From a bacterium (lineage in GTDB: Bacteria; Joyebacterota; Joyebacteria; Joyebacterales; Joyebacteraceae), in the NCBI GenBank assembly GCA_025774935.1, contig JALGZK010000006.1, forward strand, positions 50,638 to 114,637: a stretch of 64,000 bases of DNA. The letters run 5' to 3'. Below are positions 35,182 to 43,734 of this stretch, in pieces. Positions within the stretch are counted from its first letter, which is position 1. Each line of letters opens with the position of its first letter. The position numbers and the translations under genes were made by a program. The notes under the pieces are model-generated. The model saw only the letters and a program-made list of their open reading frames with translations. It was not told where the DNA came from and searched no databases.

Positions 35182-36009
35182 ATGAAGCGGCTTGCCACGA
35201 TCCTCGTGACCGGAGCGATCCTCCTCGCGTTCGCTTCGAGTTCGATGGGCGCCATCGGCTGGTGCGGGAACATCTGGCCCAACAACGGCGTCCAGTACAC
35301 GTCGAACGACAACATCGACGTGTACGTGCAGGTCTGGAAGGACGGCTGCACAGGCTGCGACCTCGGCCCGTGCGCCGACATCGAGGCCTACCTGTACTAC
35401 CGCTGCGAGGGCGACCCGGACTTCATCGAGGTCCCGATGACCTTCAACGTCTGCGTCTTCAACAACGACGAGTTCATCGGACAGATCCCGGCCGGACACG
35501 GCTGCGACGTCGTCGAGTACTACGTGAAGGTGGTCGACACGACCGACAACGACGAGTGCTACGGGAACGATCAGGCGGGCAATCCCCCGAACTTCTTCCT
35601 GCCCATCGTCGAGGTCACCGGCCAGGACGTCACAGTGCGCTTCAACCTGTGCCTGACGAGCGCCATCGAGACGGCCGGCGGCGTCTGCGTGACCGGCGCG
35701 GGCGACCCGCTCACGAACTGGGGCGACGGCGTGCCCATGAACTTCAACTGCGAAGCGGCCAGCCCGAAGCTCTACTTCGTCGACGTGCTCTTCCCGGCCG
35801 GTACGAATCCCTACGTCGAGTACAAGTACAAGAAGGACGACTGCGCGACGTGGGAAGGCACTGGGAACCACAGCTTCTCGATCGACGACTCGGGTGCGAC
35901 CCAGGAGCTTCCTCTGGACGGTTGGGAGTGGTTGGACCCCGACTGTCCCGAGTGCCCGAGCCCCGTCGAGGACGCGACGTGGGGCACGATCAAGGGGTTG
36001 TACCGATAG
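35182..36009 (+). CDS. Secreted Cys-rich protein with CBM20-like domain and WGxIK tail
   Basis: 275 aa. Strong GGAGGAGGAAGG site; signal peptide ends M-G-A near residue 23. An N-terminal beta domain (~24-145) has several paired Cys. The domain at ~150-258 (V-T-V-R-F-N-L-C ... V-C-V-T-G ... W-G-D-G-V-P-M ... Y-K-Y-K-K-D-D-C-x-T-W-E) resembles a starch-binding CBM20/E-set fold. It ends in PSPVEDATWGTIKGLYR, the tail shared with four other secreted proteins here. Its C-terminal domain is closely paralogous to that of the next gene. Starch-type glycan binding outside the cell is inferred from the fold. Confidence 0.78.
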   Translation: MKRLATILVTGAILLAFASSSMGAIGWCGNIWPNNGVQYTSNDNIDVYVQVWKDGCTGCDLGPCADIEAYLYYRCEGDPDFIEVPMTFNVCVFNNDEFIGQIPAGHGCDVVEYYVKVVDTTDNDECYGNDQAGNPPNFFLPIVEVTGQDVTVRFNLCLTSAIETAGGVCVTGAGDPLTNWGDGVPMNFNCEAASPKLYFVDVLFPAGTNPYVEYKYKKDDCATWEGTGNHSFSIDDSGATQELPLDGWEWLDPDCPECPSPVEDATWGTIKGLYR

Positions 36010-36046
36010 TGGGGCCTGCTTATTCAGTCGGATGAGTACGTGCGAT

Positions 36047-36075
36047 CAGGCCCCGGCGGCGGACGTCGGGGCCTG
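36047..36075 (+). terminator. Terminator-like hairpin between cluster genes
   Basis: CAGGCCCC (36047-36054) pairs with GGGGCCTG (36068-36075), loop of 13. No T-run follows, so it may only attenuate. Confidence 0.45.
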
Positions 36076-36157
36076 ACTCGCGACTTGGCCTGACAGACGC
36101 CGGGGATGGCCCGAGGCACGAAGTCGCGGGCACCCCGAGCGGAAGGGGGATGCAGAG

Positions 36158-37174
36158 ATGAAGTGGATTGCGGCGATTCTGACGGCTGCCTTTCTCGTCG
36201 TTCCGGCCGCGGCACTCGCGGGCCCGAGCGTCGTCGGCAGCATGCAGGGCTGGGATCCTGCGGATCCCAACTACGATCTGTCGCTGAACGGAAATGGAGT
36301 CTGGGTCCTGACGAAGTCCCTGCTCGCGGGCTTCCACGAGTACAAGGTCACGGAGACCGACGCGTGGGACGGGAACGACTTCCCCGGCGCGAACCAGTCG
36401 TTCACGCTCGCCGGTGACGATGACGTGACCTGGTACGTCAACCTCGGCGCCACCGTCGGCGTCAAGGAGGGTGACGAGTTCGTCTTCCACAGCCCGAACC
36501 CGCCCATCATGGCCGGTGACTTCCAGAGCGAGCTCGGCGGCATCGACTGGGATCCGTTCGACACGGTGAACACGGTCATGACCGACACCAACGGTGACGA
36601 CGTCTGGGAGTTCACAGCCGTCATCGCGCCCGGGGGCGACTACCAGGGCAAGGTCGTCCTGAACAACAATTGGGACCAGAGCACCGGCGACAACGTCTCC
36701 TTCAGCTCCGACGGCACGAGCCCGATCACGTTCACGTACGACATGGCGACGAACACGACGGCGGTCTCCACGCAGGTCGTGACACAGCAGGACGTCACCG
36801 TCACGTTCCACCTCTGCCTGAGCGACACGACCGTGACGTCGGGCGCCGTCTGCGTGACCGGCAACCAGCCCCCGATCACCGTCTGGGGGAACGGCGTGCC
36901 GATGGAGGCGGACTGCCCGTCGGTGAGCCCCGGGCTCTACTCGGTCGACGTGCTCTTCCCCGCGGGGAGCGATCCGTTCGTCGAGTACAAGTACAGGAAG
37001 GACGACTGCGAGACGTGGGAGGACGGTGGGAATCGGAGCTTCAACATCGACGACTCCGGGTCTACCATGGAGCTCGAGCTCGACGGATGGAGCTACATCG
37101 AGCCCGACTGCCCGCCGTGCTCGTCCCCGGTCGAGAACGCGACCTGGGGCGTCATCAAGGCTCTCTATAGATAG
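36158..37174 (+). CDS. Secreted chimeric glycan-binding-like protein with WGxIK tail
   Basis: 338 aa. Signal peptide ends A-L-A near residue 21. Residues ~22-125 (S-V-V-G-S-M-Q-G-W-D-P-A-D-P-N-Y ... Y-K-V-T-E-T-D-x-W-D-G-N-D-F) resemble the X25/pullulanase-type starch-associated domain; residues ~125-200 are a second such unit. Residues ~205-320 are the CBM20-like domain found in the preceding gene. The end is SSPVENATWGVIKALYR. The N-terminal ~200 residues match the following gene and the C-terminal ~130 match the preceding one, so it is a mosaic of its two neighbours. Surface glycan binding is inferred. Confidence 0.78.
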   Translation: MKWIAAILTAAFLVVPAAALAGPSVVGSMQGWDPADPNYDLSLNGNGVWVLTKSLLAGFHEYKVTETDAWDGNDFPGANQSFTLAGDDDVTWYVNLGATVGVKEGDEFVFHSPNPPIMAGDFQSELGGIDWDPFDTVNTVMTDTNGDDVWEFTAVIAPGGDYQGKVVLNNNWDQSTGDNVSFSSDGTSPITFTYDMATNTTAVSTQVVTQQDVTVTFHLCLSDTTVTSGAVCVTGNQPPITVWGNGVPMEADCPSVSPGLYSVDVLFPAGSDPFVEYKYRKDDCETWEDGGNRSFNIDDSGSTMELELDGWSYIEPDCPPCSSPVENATWGVIKALYR

Positions 37175-37299
37175 CGCCAGAGACGGAAGACAGGCAGCAC
37201 TCGGAAGACGTGTACCGCTGAGACGTCGAGGATGCGGGGTCCGCGCGGGCCCCGAGCGACCGGACGAACGATCTCTCGGTGCGAAGGAGGGAGGTTGGC

Positions 37300-39024
37300 A
37301 TGAAATTCATCACGGCGGCCCTCGTGGTCGCTCTGTTTGCCGCCCCGGCCGCGTTCGCGGATCCGAGCGTGGTCGGGAGCATGCAGGGATGGGATCCTGC
37401 GGATCCGGATTACATCTTGGAGCTCCAGGCGAACGGCGTCTGGGAGCTCGAGAAGCTGCTCGAGGCCGGGTCGTACGACTACAAGGTGACGGAGACCGAC
37501 CTCTGGGACGGGAACGACTTCCCCAGCAACAACCAGACGGTCTCCGTCGACGGGTTCGACTTCCTCGTCTGGTACGTCAACCTGGGCGCGACGGTAGGCA
37601 CGAAGGAGGGGGACGAGTACGTCTTCCATAGCGAGAACCCGCCGATCGTCTGCGGCGACTTCATGGACGAGCTCGGCGGGACCGACTGGGATCAGACCGA
37701 CGAGACGCTGACGGACATGAACGACGACGGGCTCGAGGGCGACGGCGTTGCCGGCGACGGCATCTACTCGTGGGAGTCGGTGATCCCAGCGGGGAGCTAC
37801 AACTTCAAGGTCGTGCTGAACAACAACTGGGACCAGGACACGTACCCGCCGGCACAGAACTACGTGTTCGGCTCGAACGGAACCGACGCGGTCCTCTTCC
37901 GCTACCACATGTACGACAACACTACCGAGGTCTTCACCGAGGCGCCGGGCTCTGTCCTCTACGCGAGGGCGGAGACGGGGGACGGCCCCGTCCGCGTCAA
38001 GTTCTCGAAGAACATGGACCCAGTCACTTCCCAGGTCCCTGGGAACTACAGCCTCGTTGGTGACGTGTCGGGTGCCCAGGCAATCGTCTCCGCGATCCAG
38101 GACCCGGACGACCACAGCATCGTGCGCCTGATCCTCGGCGCGCGCGCCATCCTGCCGGCGGGCGACGACTTCACGCTGACGGTGACCGGCGTCGAGGACG
38201 CAAGCGGGAACCCCATCGATCCCCTGAACAACACCGGCTGCTTCTACACCAACGAGGTGACGTTCGAGATCAACATGCACGTCTACATCGAGGAGAACGG
38301 TCTTCCCGCGACGCTTCACATCCAGGGGGACACCGAGCCTCTGACGTGGGGACAGTGCGAGGGGTCCGAGGCCTTCGACAACGGCGTCGCGCCCGACGTA
38401 GCGGCGGCAGACAGCACGTACACGCTTCAGGAGTTCTTCGCGATCCCGTACGACTGCGACGACACGCCCGCGGGCGTCCAGGTCAAGTACAAGTACATCG
38501 TGGACTGCACGACGTGGGAGGGCGACTTCGACTTCGGGCACTTCGTGGATCTGTCTCCTGACTCGTCGAGCTTCGGGGTGAACGTGTGGTGGAACGACAT
38601 GGCGCCTCAGGACTTCACGACGTGCGACGTCAACGTCCTCTTCCGCGTGTCGAACGCGGCGGCGGGATGCGACACGATCGCGCTCGCGGGATCGGAGCTT
38701 CCGCTCGACTGGGATCCTCCGTACGACTTCCTGCTGAACGACGACGGGCTCATGGGCGACGAGACGCCGGGCGACGGGATCTTCTCGCGGCTCGTCACGT
38801 TCCCGAGCGGGACGTTCAGGTCTCTGAACTACAAGTACGTCTGCAACAACGCCCTCGAGTGCGACGGTCTGCCGGACCGTACGCTCGAGCTCGACGACGT
38901 GAACGCGTGCGCACCGAACCAGATGGAGGTTCTCGACCTCTACGACTGGTGCTCGCCGGTCACCGGGATCGAGCTCCAGCCGATCTCGTGGGGCAAGCTG
39001 AAATCGATGTACCAGGCGAAGTAG
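37300..39024 (+). CDS. Large secreted multi-domain protein with variant WGxIK tail
   Basis: 574 aa from the ATG at 37300 (GGAGGGAGG site). Signal peptide ends A-F-A near residue 20. Two X25/SusE-like units (~20-205) are paralogous to the previous gene. A fibronectin/Big-like domain follows (~210-315: V-R-V-K-F-S-K-N-M-D-P ... F-T-L-T-V-T-G-V-E-D-A-S-G-N), then two further E-set domains each with several Cys (~320-435, ~440-555). The last residues read ISWGKLKSMYQAK, a diverged form of the tail with a four-residue insertion before the Trp-Gly. It is followed by a strong terminator. Probably surface-located, binding alpha-glucan. Confidence 0.75.
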   Translation: MKFITAALVVALFAAPAAFADPSVVGSMQGWDPADPDYILELQANGVWELEKLLEAGSYDYKVTETDLWDGNDFPSNNQTVSVDGFDFLVWYVNLGATVGTKEGDEYVFHSENPPIVCGDFMDELGGTDWDQTDETLTDMNDDGLEGDGVAGDGIYSWESVIPAGSYNFKVVLNNNWDQDTYPPAQNYVFGSNGTDAVLFRYHMYDNTTEVFTEAPGSVLYARAETGDGPVRVKFSKNMDPVTSQVPGNYSLVGDVSGAQAIVSAIQDPDDHSIVRLILGARAILPAGDDFTLTVTGVEDASGNPIDPLNNTGCFYTNEVTFEINMHVYIEENGLPATLHIQGDTEPLTWGQCEGSEAFDNGVAPDVAAADSTYTLQEFFAIPYDCDDTPAGVQVKYKYIVDCTTWEGDFDFGHFVDLSPDSSSFGVNVWWNDMAPQDFTTCDVNVLFRVSNAAAGCDTIALAGSELPLDWDPPYDFLLNDDGLMGDETPGDGIFSRLVTFPSGTFRSLNYKYVCNNALECDGLPDRTLELDDVNACAPNQMEVLDLYDWCSPVTGIELQPISWGKLKSMYQAK

Positions 39025-39077
39025 TCCCCGGGGTGGTTCCGGGAGGACTGATCGCCGATGTGGTACCCGCAAGAGCT

Positions 39078-39111
39078 GAGGCCGGACAGGGGGACACCCT
39101 CGTCCGGCCTC
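39078..39111 (+). terminator. Terminator of the secreted-protein cluster
   Basis: A perfect 10-bp stem (39078-39087 with 39102-39111) extended by AGGG/CCCT, followed by GATCTCTCTCT. Confidence 0.75.
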
Positions 39112-39147
39112 GATCTCTCTCTCGTCCGGATTCCGGTAAAGTGGTCA

Positions 39148-39176
39148 TTGACAGGGTGGTTCGGATGTCATAGCTT
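39148..39176 (+). promoter_or_regulatory. Promoter of the sigma/anti-sigma operon
   Basis: TTGACA (39148-39153), 17-base spacer, TAGCTT (39171-39176), ~75 bases before the GTG start. Confidence 0.6.
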
Positions 39177-39251
39177 GGGGCCTGCTCTCTGGATTGCGAA
39201 ACGGGCCGGAAACGGCCCGTCAAACGGAACTAAACGTAGAGGCAGTGGAAC

Positions 39252-39833
39252 GTGTCAGATGCTGTGAACGGGGCAGCGGGAGCTCCGACTACCGAAAACA
39301 CCCAAGCCCTGATCAGGCGGCTCAAGGCCGGCGATGAAAAGGCCTTTGACGAACTCGTAACCGAGTACCGCGAGAGAATCTATCGCGTCGCCTGGAGGAT
39401 CCTGCGGGAAGACGAGGCCGCGGAGGATGCGGCGCAGGAAGCCTTCATCAAGGTGTTCCGGCACATCGGGAGGTTCGAAGGACGGTCGAGTCTCTACACC
39501 TGGATCTACCGGATCACCGTCAACATCGCTCTTAACAAACTGAAGAGAGACAGGTTCCGGCAGATGCTGCCGCTGGGCGACCTCCCGAGACGGGAGAGAA
39601 GGCCTACCGCCGATCCGGCGAGGATGGCCGAGAGCTCGGAGATCGCGCACAGGATCAGGGAGGCGGTCGAGACGCTGCCGGACAAGCAGAAAGCGGTTTT
39701 CACGCTGAAGTTTTATGAAGGAATGAGTCATCGGGAGATTGCGGACATCGTGGGCTGCTCCGAAGGGACTTCGAAGGCCAACTACTTCCACGCGATCAGG
39801 AAGCTCAGGACGCAACTCGAGGATCTAAGATGA
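39252..39833 (+). CDS. ECF RNA polymerase sigma factor (RpoE-like)
   Basis: 193 aa, GTG start. Region 2 reads F-D-E-L-V-T-E-Y-R-E-R-I-Y-R-V-A-W ... D-E-A-A-E-D-A-A-Q-E-A-F-I-K-V-F; region 4 reads L-P-D-K-Q-K-A-V-F-T-L-K-F-Y-E-G-M-S-H-R-E-I-A-D-I-V-G-C-S-E-G-T. This is a standard ECF sigma factor of the RpoE/SigW type that would answer envelope stress. Its stop overlaps the ATG of the anti-sigma factor (ATGA), so the two are translationally coupled. Confidence 0.93.
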   Translation: MSDAVNGAAGAPTTENTQALIRRLKAGDEKAFDELVTEYRERIYRVAWRILREDEAAEDAAQEAFIKVFRHIGRFEGRSSLYTWIYRITVNIALNKLKRDRFRQMLPLGDLPRRERRPTADPARMAESSEIAHRIREAVETLPDKQKAVFTLKFYEGMSHREIADIVGCSEGTSKANYFHAIRKLRTQLEDLR

Positions 39834-40429
39834 AACGGTGCTGCGAAGGAATGGAAGAGCTTCTCATCGAGTACGTCGATGGGGATCTCACACAGGCGGA
39901 CCGGGATGCGGTCGACGCGCACTGCAGTGAATGCGAATGCTGCGCCGAGGAGCTCCAGGAGATCGAGGCGCTCAAGTGCTGCCTCGTCGAGGACGGCTAC
40001 GTCGAGCCCTCGCCGTTCTACTGGACCCGCTTCAACGCCCGCCTGAGGAAGAGGCTCCACCCGGCAGGACGCTGGGCGGAAGCCGCGGGACGCTGGCAGG
40101 TGCTGGCGCCGAAGCTGGTTCCGGTGGCGGTGGCGGTGGTGTGCTTCGGTGTCGGTCTCTGGCTCGGCGTCAGGCCGGTCACGGAGCCGGCGACGGTCGG
40201 GGGACAGGCCCCCGCGTACACGGAGGCGCAGTACACCTCCGACGGACCACTGGTCTCTCCGAAGAGCAAGCACCTCGTCGAGAGCGGACTCGAGTACGCC
40301 TCGTACGGCACGCCCGGCGGCGACACGCTCCAGCCTCAGAGCTACGACCAGCCGCGCGTGTACCTCACGGGCGACAAGACCCCTGCCCAGCAGGAGATCG
40401 AGGAACGCCTCGAGGAGTTGAACGAATAG
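39830..40429 (+). CDS. Anti-sigma factor with zinc-binding motif
   Basis: 199 aa. The N-terminal domain has a ZAS-type zinc motif (H-C-S-E-C-E-C-C near residues 31-38) after M-E-E-L-L-I-E-Y-V-D-G-D-L; Cys-rich flanks (C-C at 4-5, C-C near 50) are unusual. One membrane helix (~95-113) and an extracytoplasmic tail of ~85 residues follow. It would hold the ECF sigma factor at the membrane until released. The unusually high Cys content might make it redox sensitive. Confidence 0.88.
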   Translation: MKRCCEGMEELLIEYVDGDLTQADRDAVDAHCSECECCAEELQEIEALKCCLVEDGYVEPSPFYWTRFNARLRKRLHPAGRWAEAAGRWQVLAPKLVPVAVAVVCFGVGLWLGVRPVTEPATVGGQAPAYTEAQYTSDGPLVSPKSKHLVESGLEYASYGTPGGDTLQPQSYDQPRVYLTGDKTPAQQEIEERLEELNE

Positions 40430-40482
40430 CGGCAGCGGCTGACGCTCGGTGACCGTCGCAGGTCGCCAGCCGCTCACGATGG

Positions 40483-40512
40483 AAGGGCCGTCACTGACGT
40501 GGCGGCCCTTCT
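40483..40512 (+). terminator. Terminator of the sigma/anti-sigma operon
   Basis: A 9-bp stem (40483-40491 with 40504-40512) extended by a CAC/GTG pair, followed by TCTCATTAG. Confidence 0.7.
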
Positions 40513-40716
40513 CTCATTAGTAGTGGTCGCGGCGGTGCGCGGTCCGGTCCGGGAACGCTCGCGGGCCTCGCGCTTCGATTCCGCTTGTCGGCGGGTCCCC
40601 CTCGTGATACTAGTTCGATTGGCTGGCGCCGCGCCGGCCGACCCTCGAAGACAGCACGGACGTGAGGCCGCGCCCCTTGCCGGGCGGCCCTCCTTATGAA
40701 TGAGAGGCGGACAGCG

Positions 40717-42003
40717 ATGAAGGTCCTCGTCGTAGGTGGGGGAGGGCGCGAGCACGCGCTCGTCTGGAAGATCGCGCAGAGCCCGCTCGTCACGGAAGTC
40801 CTCGCCGCGCCCGGGAACGCGGGCACGGCCGCGCAGGCGCGGAACGTGCCGCTCAAGGCCGACGACATCGACGGGCTAACCGCGCTCGCGGCCGACGAAG
40901 GGTGCGGACTCACGGTGATCGGACCCGAGGTGCCGCTGACGCTCGGTCTCGCCGATCGGCTTGCCGAACGGGGGCTCCCCGTCTTCGGTCCGTCGAAGGC
41001 AGCCGCCAGGCTCGAGGGCAGCAAGGCGTTCGCGAAGGAGATCATGAAGCGCGGAGGAGTGCCGACCGCCCGCGCCTGGCTCACGGAGGATCGCGGCGAG
41101 GCGCTCGGGCGCGCGAGGGAGCTCGGGTTCCCGGTCGTCGTCAAGGCCGACGGGCTCGCGGCGGGGAAGGGCGTGGTCATCGCCACCGACGAGCCGGCGG
41201 CGGCCGCCGCGATCGACGACGCGCTCGTAGACCGCAGGTTCGGGGACTCGGGCTCGAGCGTTCTGATTGAGGAATACCTCGAGGGTGAGGAAGCGTCCGT
41301 GCTCGCGATCGTCGACGGCGAGCGCATCGCGCTCCTCGTCCCCTCGCAGGATCACAAGCGCGCGCTCGACGGCGACAGGGGTCCGAACACCGGCGGGATG
41401 GGAGCGTACGCTCCGGCGCCCGTCGTCACGCCCGCGGTATTCGAGACGACCGCGACGGACGTGATCCGGGCGACCGTCCGCGCGCTCTCCGAGTTCGACG
41501 GGACCGTCTACCGCGGTGTGCTCTACGCCGGACTCATGATCACCGGCGACCGAGTGAGGGTCCTCGAGTTCAACTGCCGCTTCGGGGACCCCGAGGCGCA
41601 GGTGGTGCTTCCGCTCCTCGACGGCGACATCGTCGAGATCATGCTCGCCGCGTCGCGGGGTCAGCTGGACCCGGCGACCGTGCGCGCGAAGGGAGGCGCG
41701 GCCGCCTGTGTCGTGATGGCGTCGGGCGGCTATCCGGGTTCGTACGAGAAGGGGAAGGTCATCGCGGGGCTCGACGCTGCGGACGACATGGACGACGTCA
41801 TCGTCTTCCACGCGGGCACCGCGATCGCAGACGGCCAGGTCGTGACGTCGGGGGGGCGCGTGCTCGGGGTCACCGGGCTCGGGGCCGACCTCGAGCGGGC
41901 GATCGGCTCCGCGTACGCGGCGGTCGGCGCGATCGACTTCGAGGGCGCCAACTCCAGGAAGGACATCGGGCACCGGGCGCTGAACAGGTGTGGCGCGCGA
42001 TGA
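40717..42003 (+). CDS. purD: Phosphoribosylamine-glycine ligase
   Basis: 428 aa from the ATG at 40717, the normal PurD length; an in-frame ATG at 40696 is also possible but has a poorer ribosome site. ATP-grasp enzyme: G-G-G-G-R-E-H-A-L near the start, G-P-E-V-P-L, K-A-D-G-L-A-A-G-K-G-V in the grasp, and E-F-N-C-R-F-G-D-P-E. It makes glycinamide ribonucleotide in purine synthesis. The stop overlaps the next start (ATGA). Confidence 0.96.
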   Translation: MKVLVVGGGGREHALVWKIAQSPLVTEVLAAPGNAGTAAQARNVPLKADDIDGLTALAADEGCGLTVIGPEVPLTLGLADRLAERGLPVFGPSKAAARLEGSKAFAKEIMKRGGVPTARAWLTEDRGEALGRARELGFPVVVKADGLAAGKGVVIATDEPAAAAAIDDALVDRRFGDSGSSVLIEEYLEGEEASVLAIVDGERIALLVPSQDHKRALDGDRGPNTGGMGAYAPAPVVTPAVFETTATDVIRATVRALSEFDGTVYRGVLYAGLMITGDRVRVLEFNCRFGDPEAQVVLPLLDGDIVEIMLAASRGQLDPATVRAKGGAAACVVMASGGYPGSYEKGKVIAGLDAADDMDDVIVFHAGTAIADGQVVTSGGRVLGVTGLGADLERAIGSAYAAVGAIDFEGANSRKDIGHRALNRCGAR

Positions 42004-42641
42004 AGGAGATCGACCTCACCGCGAGGAGCGACGAGAGCCGGAAGGAACTCCTCCAGCCGGCAGCGCTCGCCATCAAGGACGGTCACCTCGTGATCGTCCC
42101 CACCTCGACCTACTACGCGCTCGCCGCCGACGCGACGAACCCCGCGGCCGTGCGCCGGGTCTTCTCCGCCAAGAAGCGCGACCCCTCCAAGCCGCTCATC
42201 GTACTCGTCGACTCGTTCCAGATGGTGAAGAGCTACGTGCGGGAGGTCCCGGCCGCCGCGAAGGAGCTCGACTGGCGGTTCGGGGGCAAGGGACTCACGT
42301 ACGTGCTCGAGGCGTCGCCCGGCCTCCCCGAGGAGCTCACGGGCGGGACGGGCACGGTCGCCGTCCGCGTCGAGCGGAACGAGGTGCTCCAGGAGCTCCT
42401 GGGGCTCATCGGACGGCCGATCACGGGCACCTCGGCGAACGTGGAGGGGAAACCGGCCCCCGCCAACGTCGACCAGGCCGTCGCCGGCCTCAGGGACTGG
42501 ATCGAGGTGGCCGTGCGCGGGTGGCCGTCGAAGGCAGGAGCGCCCACGACGATCGTCGACCTCACCGGCGAGAAGCCCTCGCTCGTCCGCGAGGGGACGG
42601 TTCCGTGGGACGACCTCGAGGCCGCGCTCGGGCTTACGTAG
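42000..42641 (+). CDS. tsaC: L-threonylcarbamoyladenylate synthase (TsaC/Sua5/YrdC family)
   Basis: 213 aa. ATG overlapping the purD stop. YrdC-fold features: V-P-T-S-T-Y-Y-A-L-A-A-D, K-K-R-D-P-S-K-P-L, and G-R-P-I-T-G-T-S-A-N-V. It makes the threonylcarbamoyl-AMP used for t6A37 in tRNAs; tRNA-Thr and others would be substrates. Single YrdC domain without the Sua5 C-terminal domain, so TsaC type. Family placement is firm. Confidence 0.88.
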   Translation: MKEIDLTARSDESRKELLQPAALAIKDGHLVIVPTSTYYALAADATNPAAVRRVFSAKKRDPSKPLIVLVDSFQMVKSYVREVPAAAKELDWRFGGKGLTYVLEASPGLPEELTGGTGTVAVRVERNEVLQELLGLIGRPITGTSANVEGKPAPANVDQAVAGLRDWIEVAVRGWPSKAGAPTTIVDLTGEKPSLVREGTVPWDDLEAALGLT

Positions 42642-42741
42642 CGCGTCCTTTGCCCGGGTGATCCCCCGCCACCGTCGTCGTCGTCGCCGTGGTCGCCGGA
42701 GCGGCCGGAGCTCCAGGAGCGGCCGGGCACGGCGTTGACTC

Positions 42742-42771
42742 TTGACCGCCCGCGGTCTCGTGGCCTACACT
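42742..42771 (+). promoter_or_regulatory. Promoter before the phosphatase-rpiB-glyA-deaminase set
   Basis: TTGACC (42742-42747), 18-base spacer, TACACT (42766-42771); a second TTGACT lies at 42735. ~30 bases before the ATG at 42803. Confidence 0.55.
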
Positions 42772-42802
42772 TTCTCGACGCCACTTCACGTGTGAGGAAC
42801 CC

Positions 42803-43279
42803 ATGAAGTTCTCAGTCCTGATCATCTGCACGGGGAACTCGTGCAGGAGCGCGATGGGGGAGGGGATCCTGAAGTCAATGATCCCCCAGAAGTACGAGGA
42901 CACGCTCCTCGTGGTCTCCGCCGGAACGGCGAACCTGCCGGGCATGCCCGCAACCGCGCTCGCGCGGGAGGTCTCGTCCGAGCACGACGTCGACATCGAC
43001 GGGCACGTGTCGAGCGGGCTGTCCGAGTGGGAGCTCGACCTCGCCGACCTCATCCTCTGCATGACGAAAGAGCAGTGCGACCACGTCATCGCGATGGACC
43101 CGACCGCCAAGGAGCGGGCCTTCCTCCTCTCCGAGTTCGCGGGCGCCGACTCGGAGGACATCCCCGATCCCATCGGGGGCACGAAGGTCGAGTACGAGGC
43201 GGTCTTCGAGAAGCTCGAGGACTACCTCGAGGAGGCCTTGCCGAAGATCCTCGACATGGCAGAGAAAGCCAACCAATGA
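42803..43279 (+). CDS. Low-molecular-weight protein tyrosine phosphatase family
   Basis: 158 aa. The P-loop C-T-G-N-S-C-R-S (Cys9-x5-Arg15) and the D-P-I near residue 117 (general acid) define the LMW-PTP family. It would dephosphorylate phosphotyrosine or a sugar phosphate. It is followed with a 4-base overlap (ATGA) by rpiB; the Sua5-LMWPTP-RpiB-GlyA-deaminase order is a known conserved string in bacteria, which points to a phosphatase role in that context. Confidence 0.9.
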   Translation: MKFSVLIICTGNSCRSAMGEGILKSMIPQKYEDTLLVVSAGTANLPGMPATALAREVSSEHDVDIDGHVSSGLSEWELDLADLILCMTKEQCDHVIAMDPTAKERAFLLSEFAGADSEDIPDPIGGTKVEYEAVFEKLEDYLEEALPKILDMAEKANQ

Positions 43280-43734
43280 GGATCTCGATCGCGTCCGACC
43301 ACGCCGGCTACGAACTCAAGGAAGCCGTGAAGCGTCACCTGCTCGACGCCGGGAACGAGGTCGTCGACTTCGGAACCGACAGCGCCGAGTCGACCGACTA
43401 TCCCGACTACGGCGCGCCGGCCGCGCGGGCGGTGTCCGGGGGCAGCGTCGAACGCGGCGTCCTCGTGTGCGGCTCGGGGCAGGGGATGTGCATGGTCGGC
43501 AACAAGGTACTGGGCGTCCGGGCCGCCCTCGCGTGGGACCCCGAGATCGCGCGCCTCTCGAGGCAGCACAACGACTCCAACGTGCTCTGCCTCCCGGCGC
43601 GGTTCGTCGACCCCGCCGCCGCGCTCGCGATCGTCGACGAGTGGCTCGCCACGGCCTTCGAGGGAGGCAGGCACTCCCGCAGGGTCGACAAGATCATGCT
43701 CACCGAGAAGGAGGAACAGGAATGCCAGCCCTGA
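43276..43734 (+). CDS. rpiB: Ribose-5-phosphate isomerase B
   Basis: 152 aa. Starts [15 protein letters not shown] as RpiB does, with D-Y-P-D-Y and [10 protein letters not shown] (active-site Cys) and H-N-D-S-N-V-L-C. It interconverts ribose-5-P and ribulose-5-P. The start overlaps the previous stop and its end overlaps glyA by 13 bases. Confidence 0.95.
   Translation: MRISIASDHAGYELKEAVKRHLLDAGNEVVDFGTDSAESTDYPDYGAPAARAVSGGSVERGVLVCGSGQGMCMVGNKVLGVRAALAWDPEIARLSRQHNDSNVLCLPARFVDPAAALAIVDEWLATAFEGGRHSRRVDKIMLTEKEEQECQP

Noticed and set aside
35182-39024. The WGxIK tail as a T9SS type A sorting domain
   Set aside because: T9SS domains are ~80-100 residue beta sandwiches, as at the end of the 24842-29956 protein; the tail is ~15 residues and unlike it in sequence.
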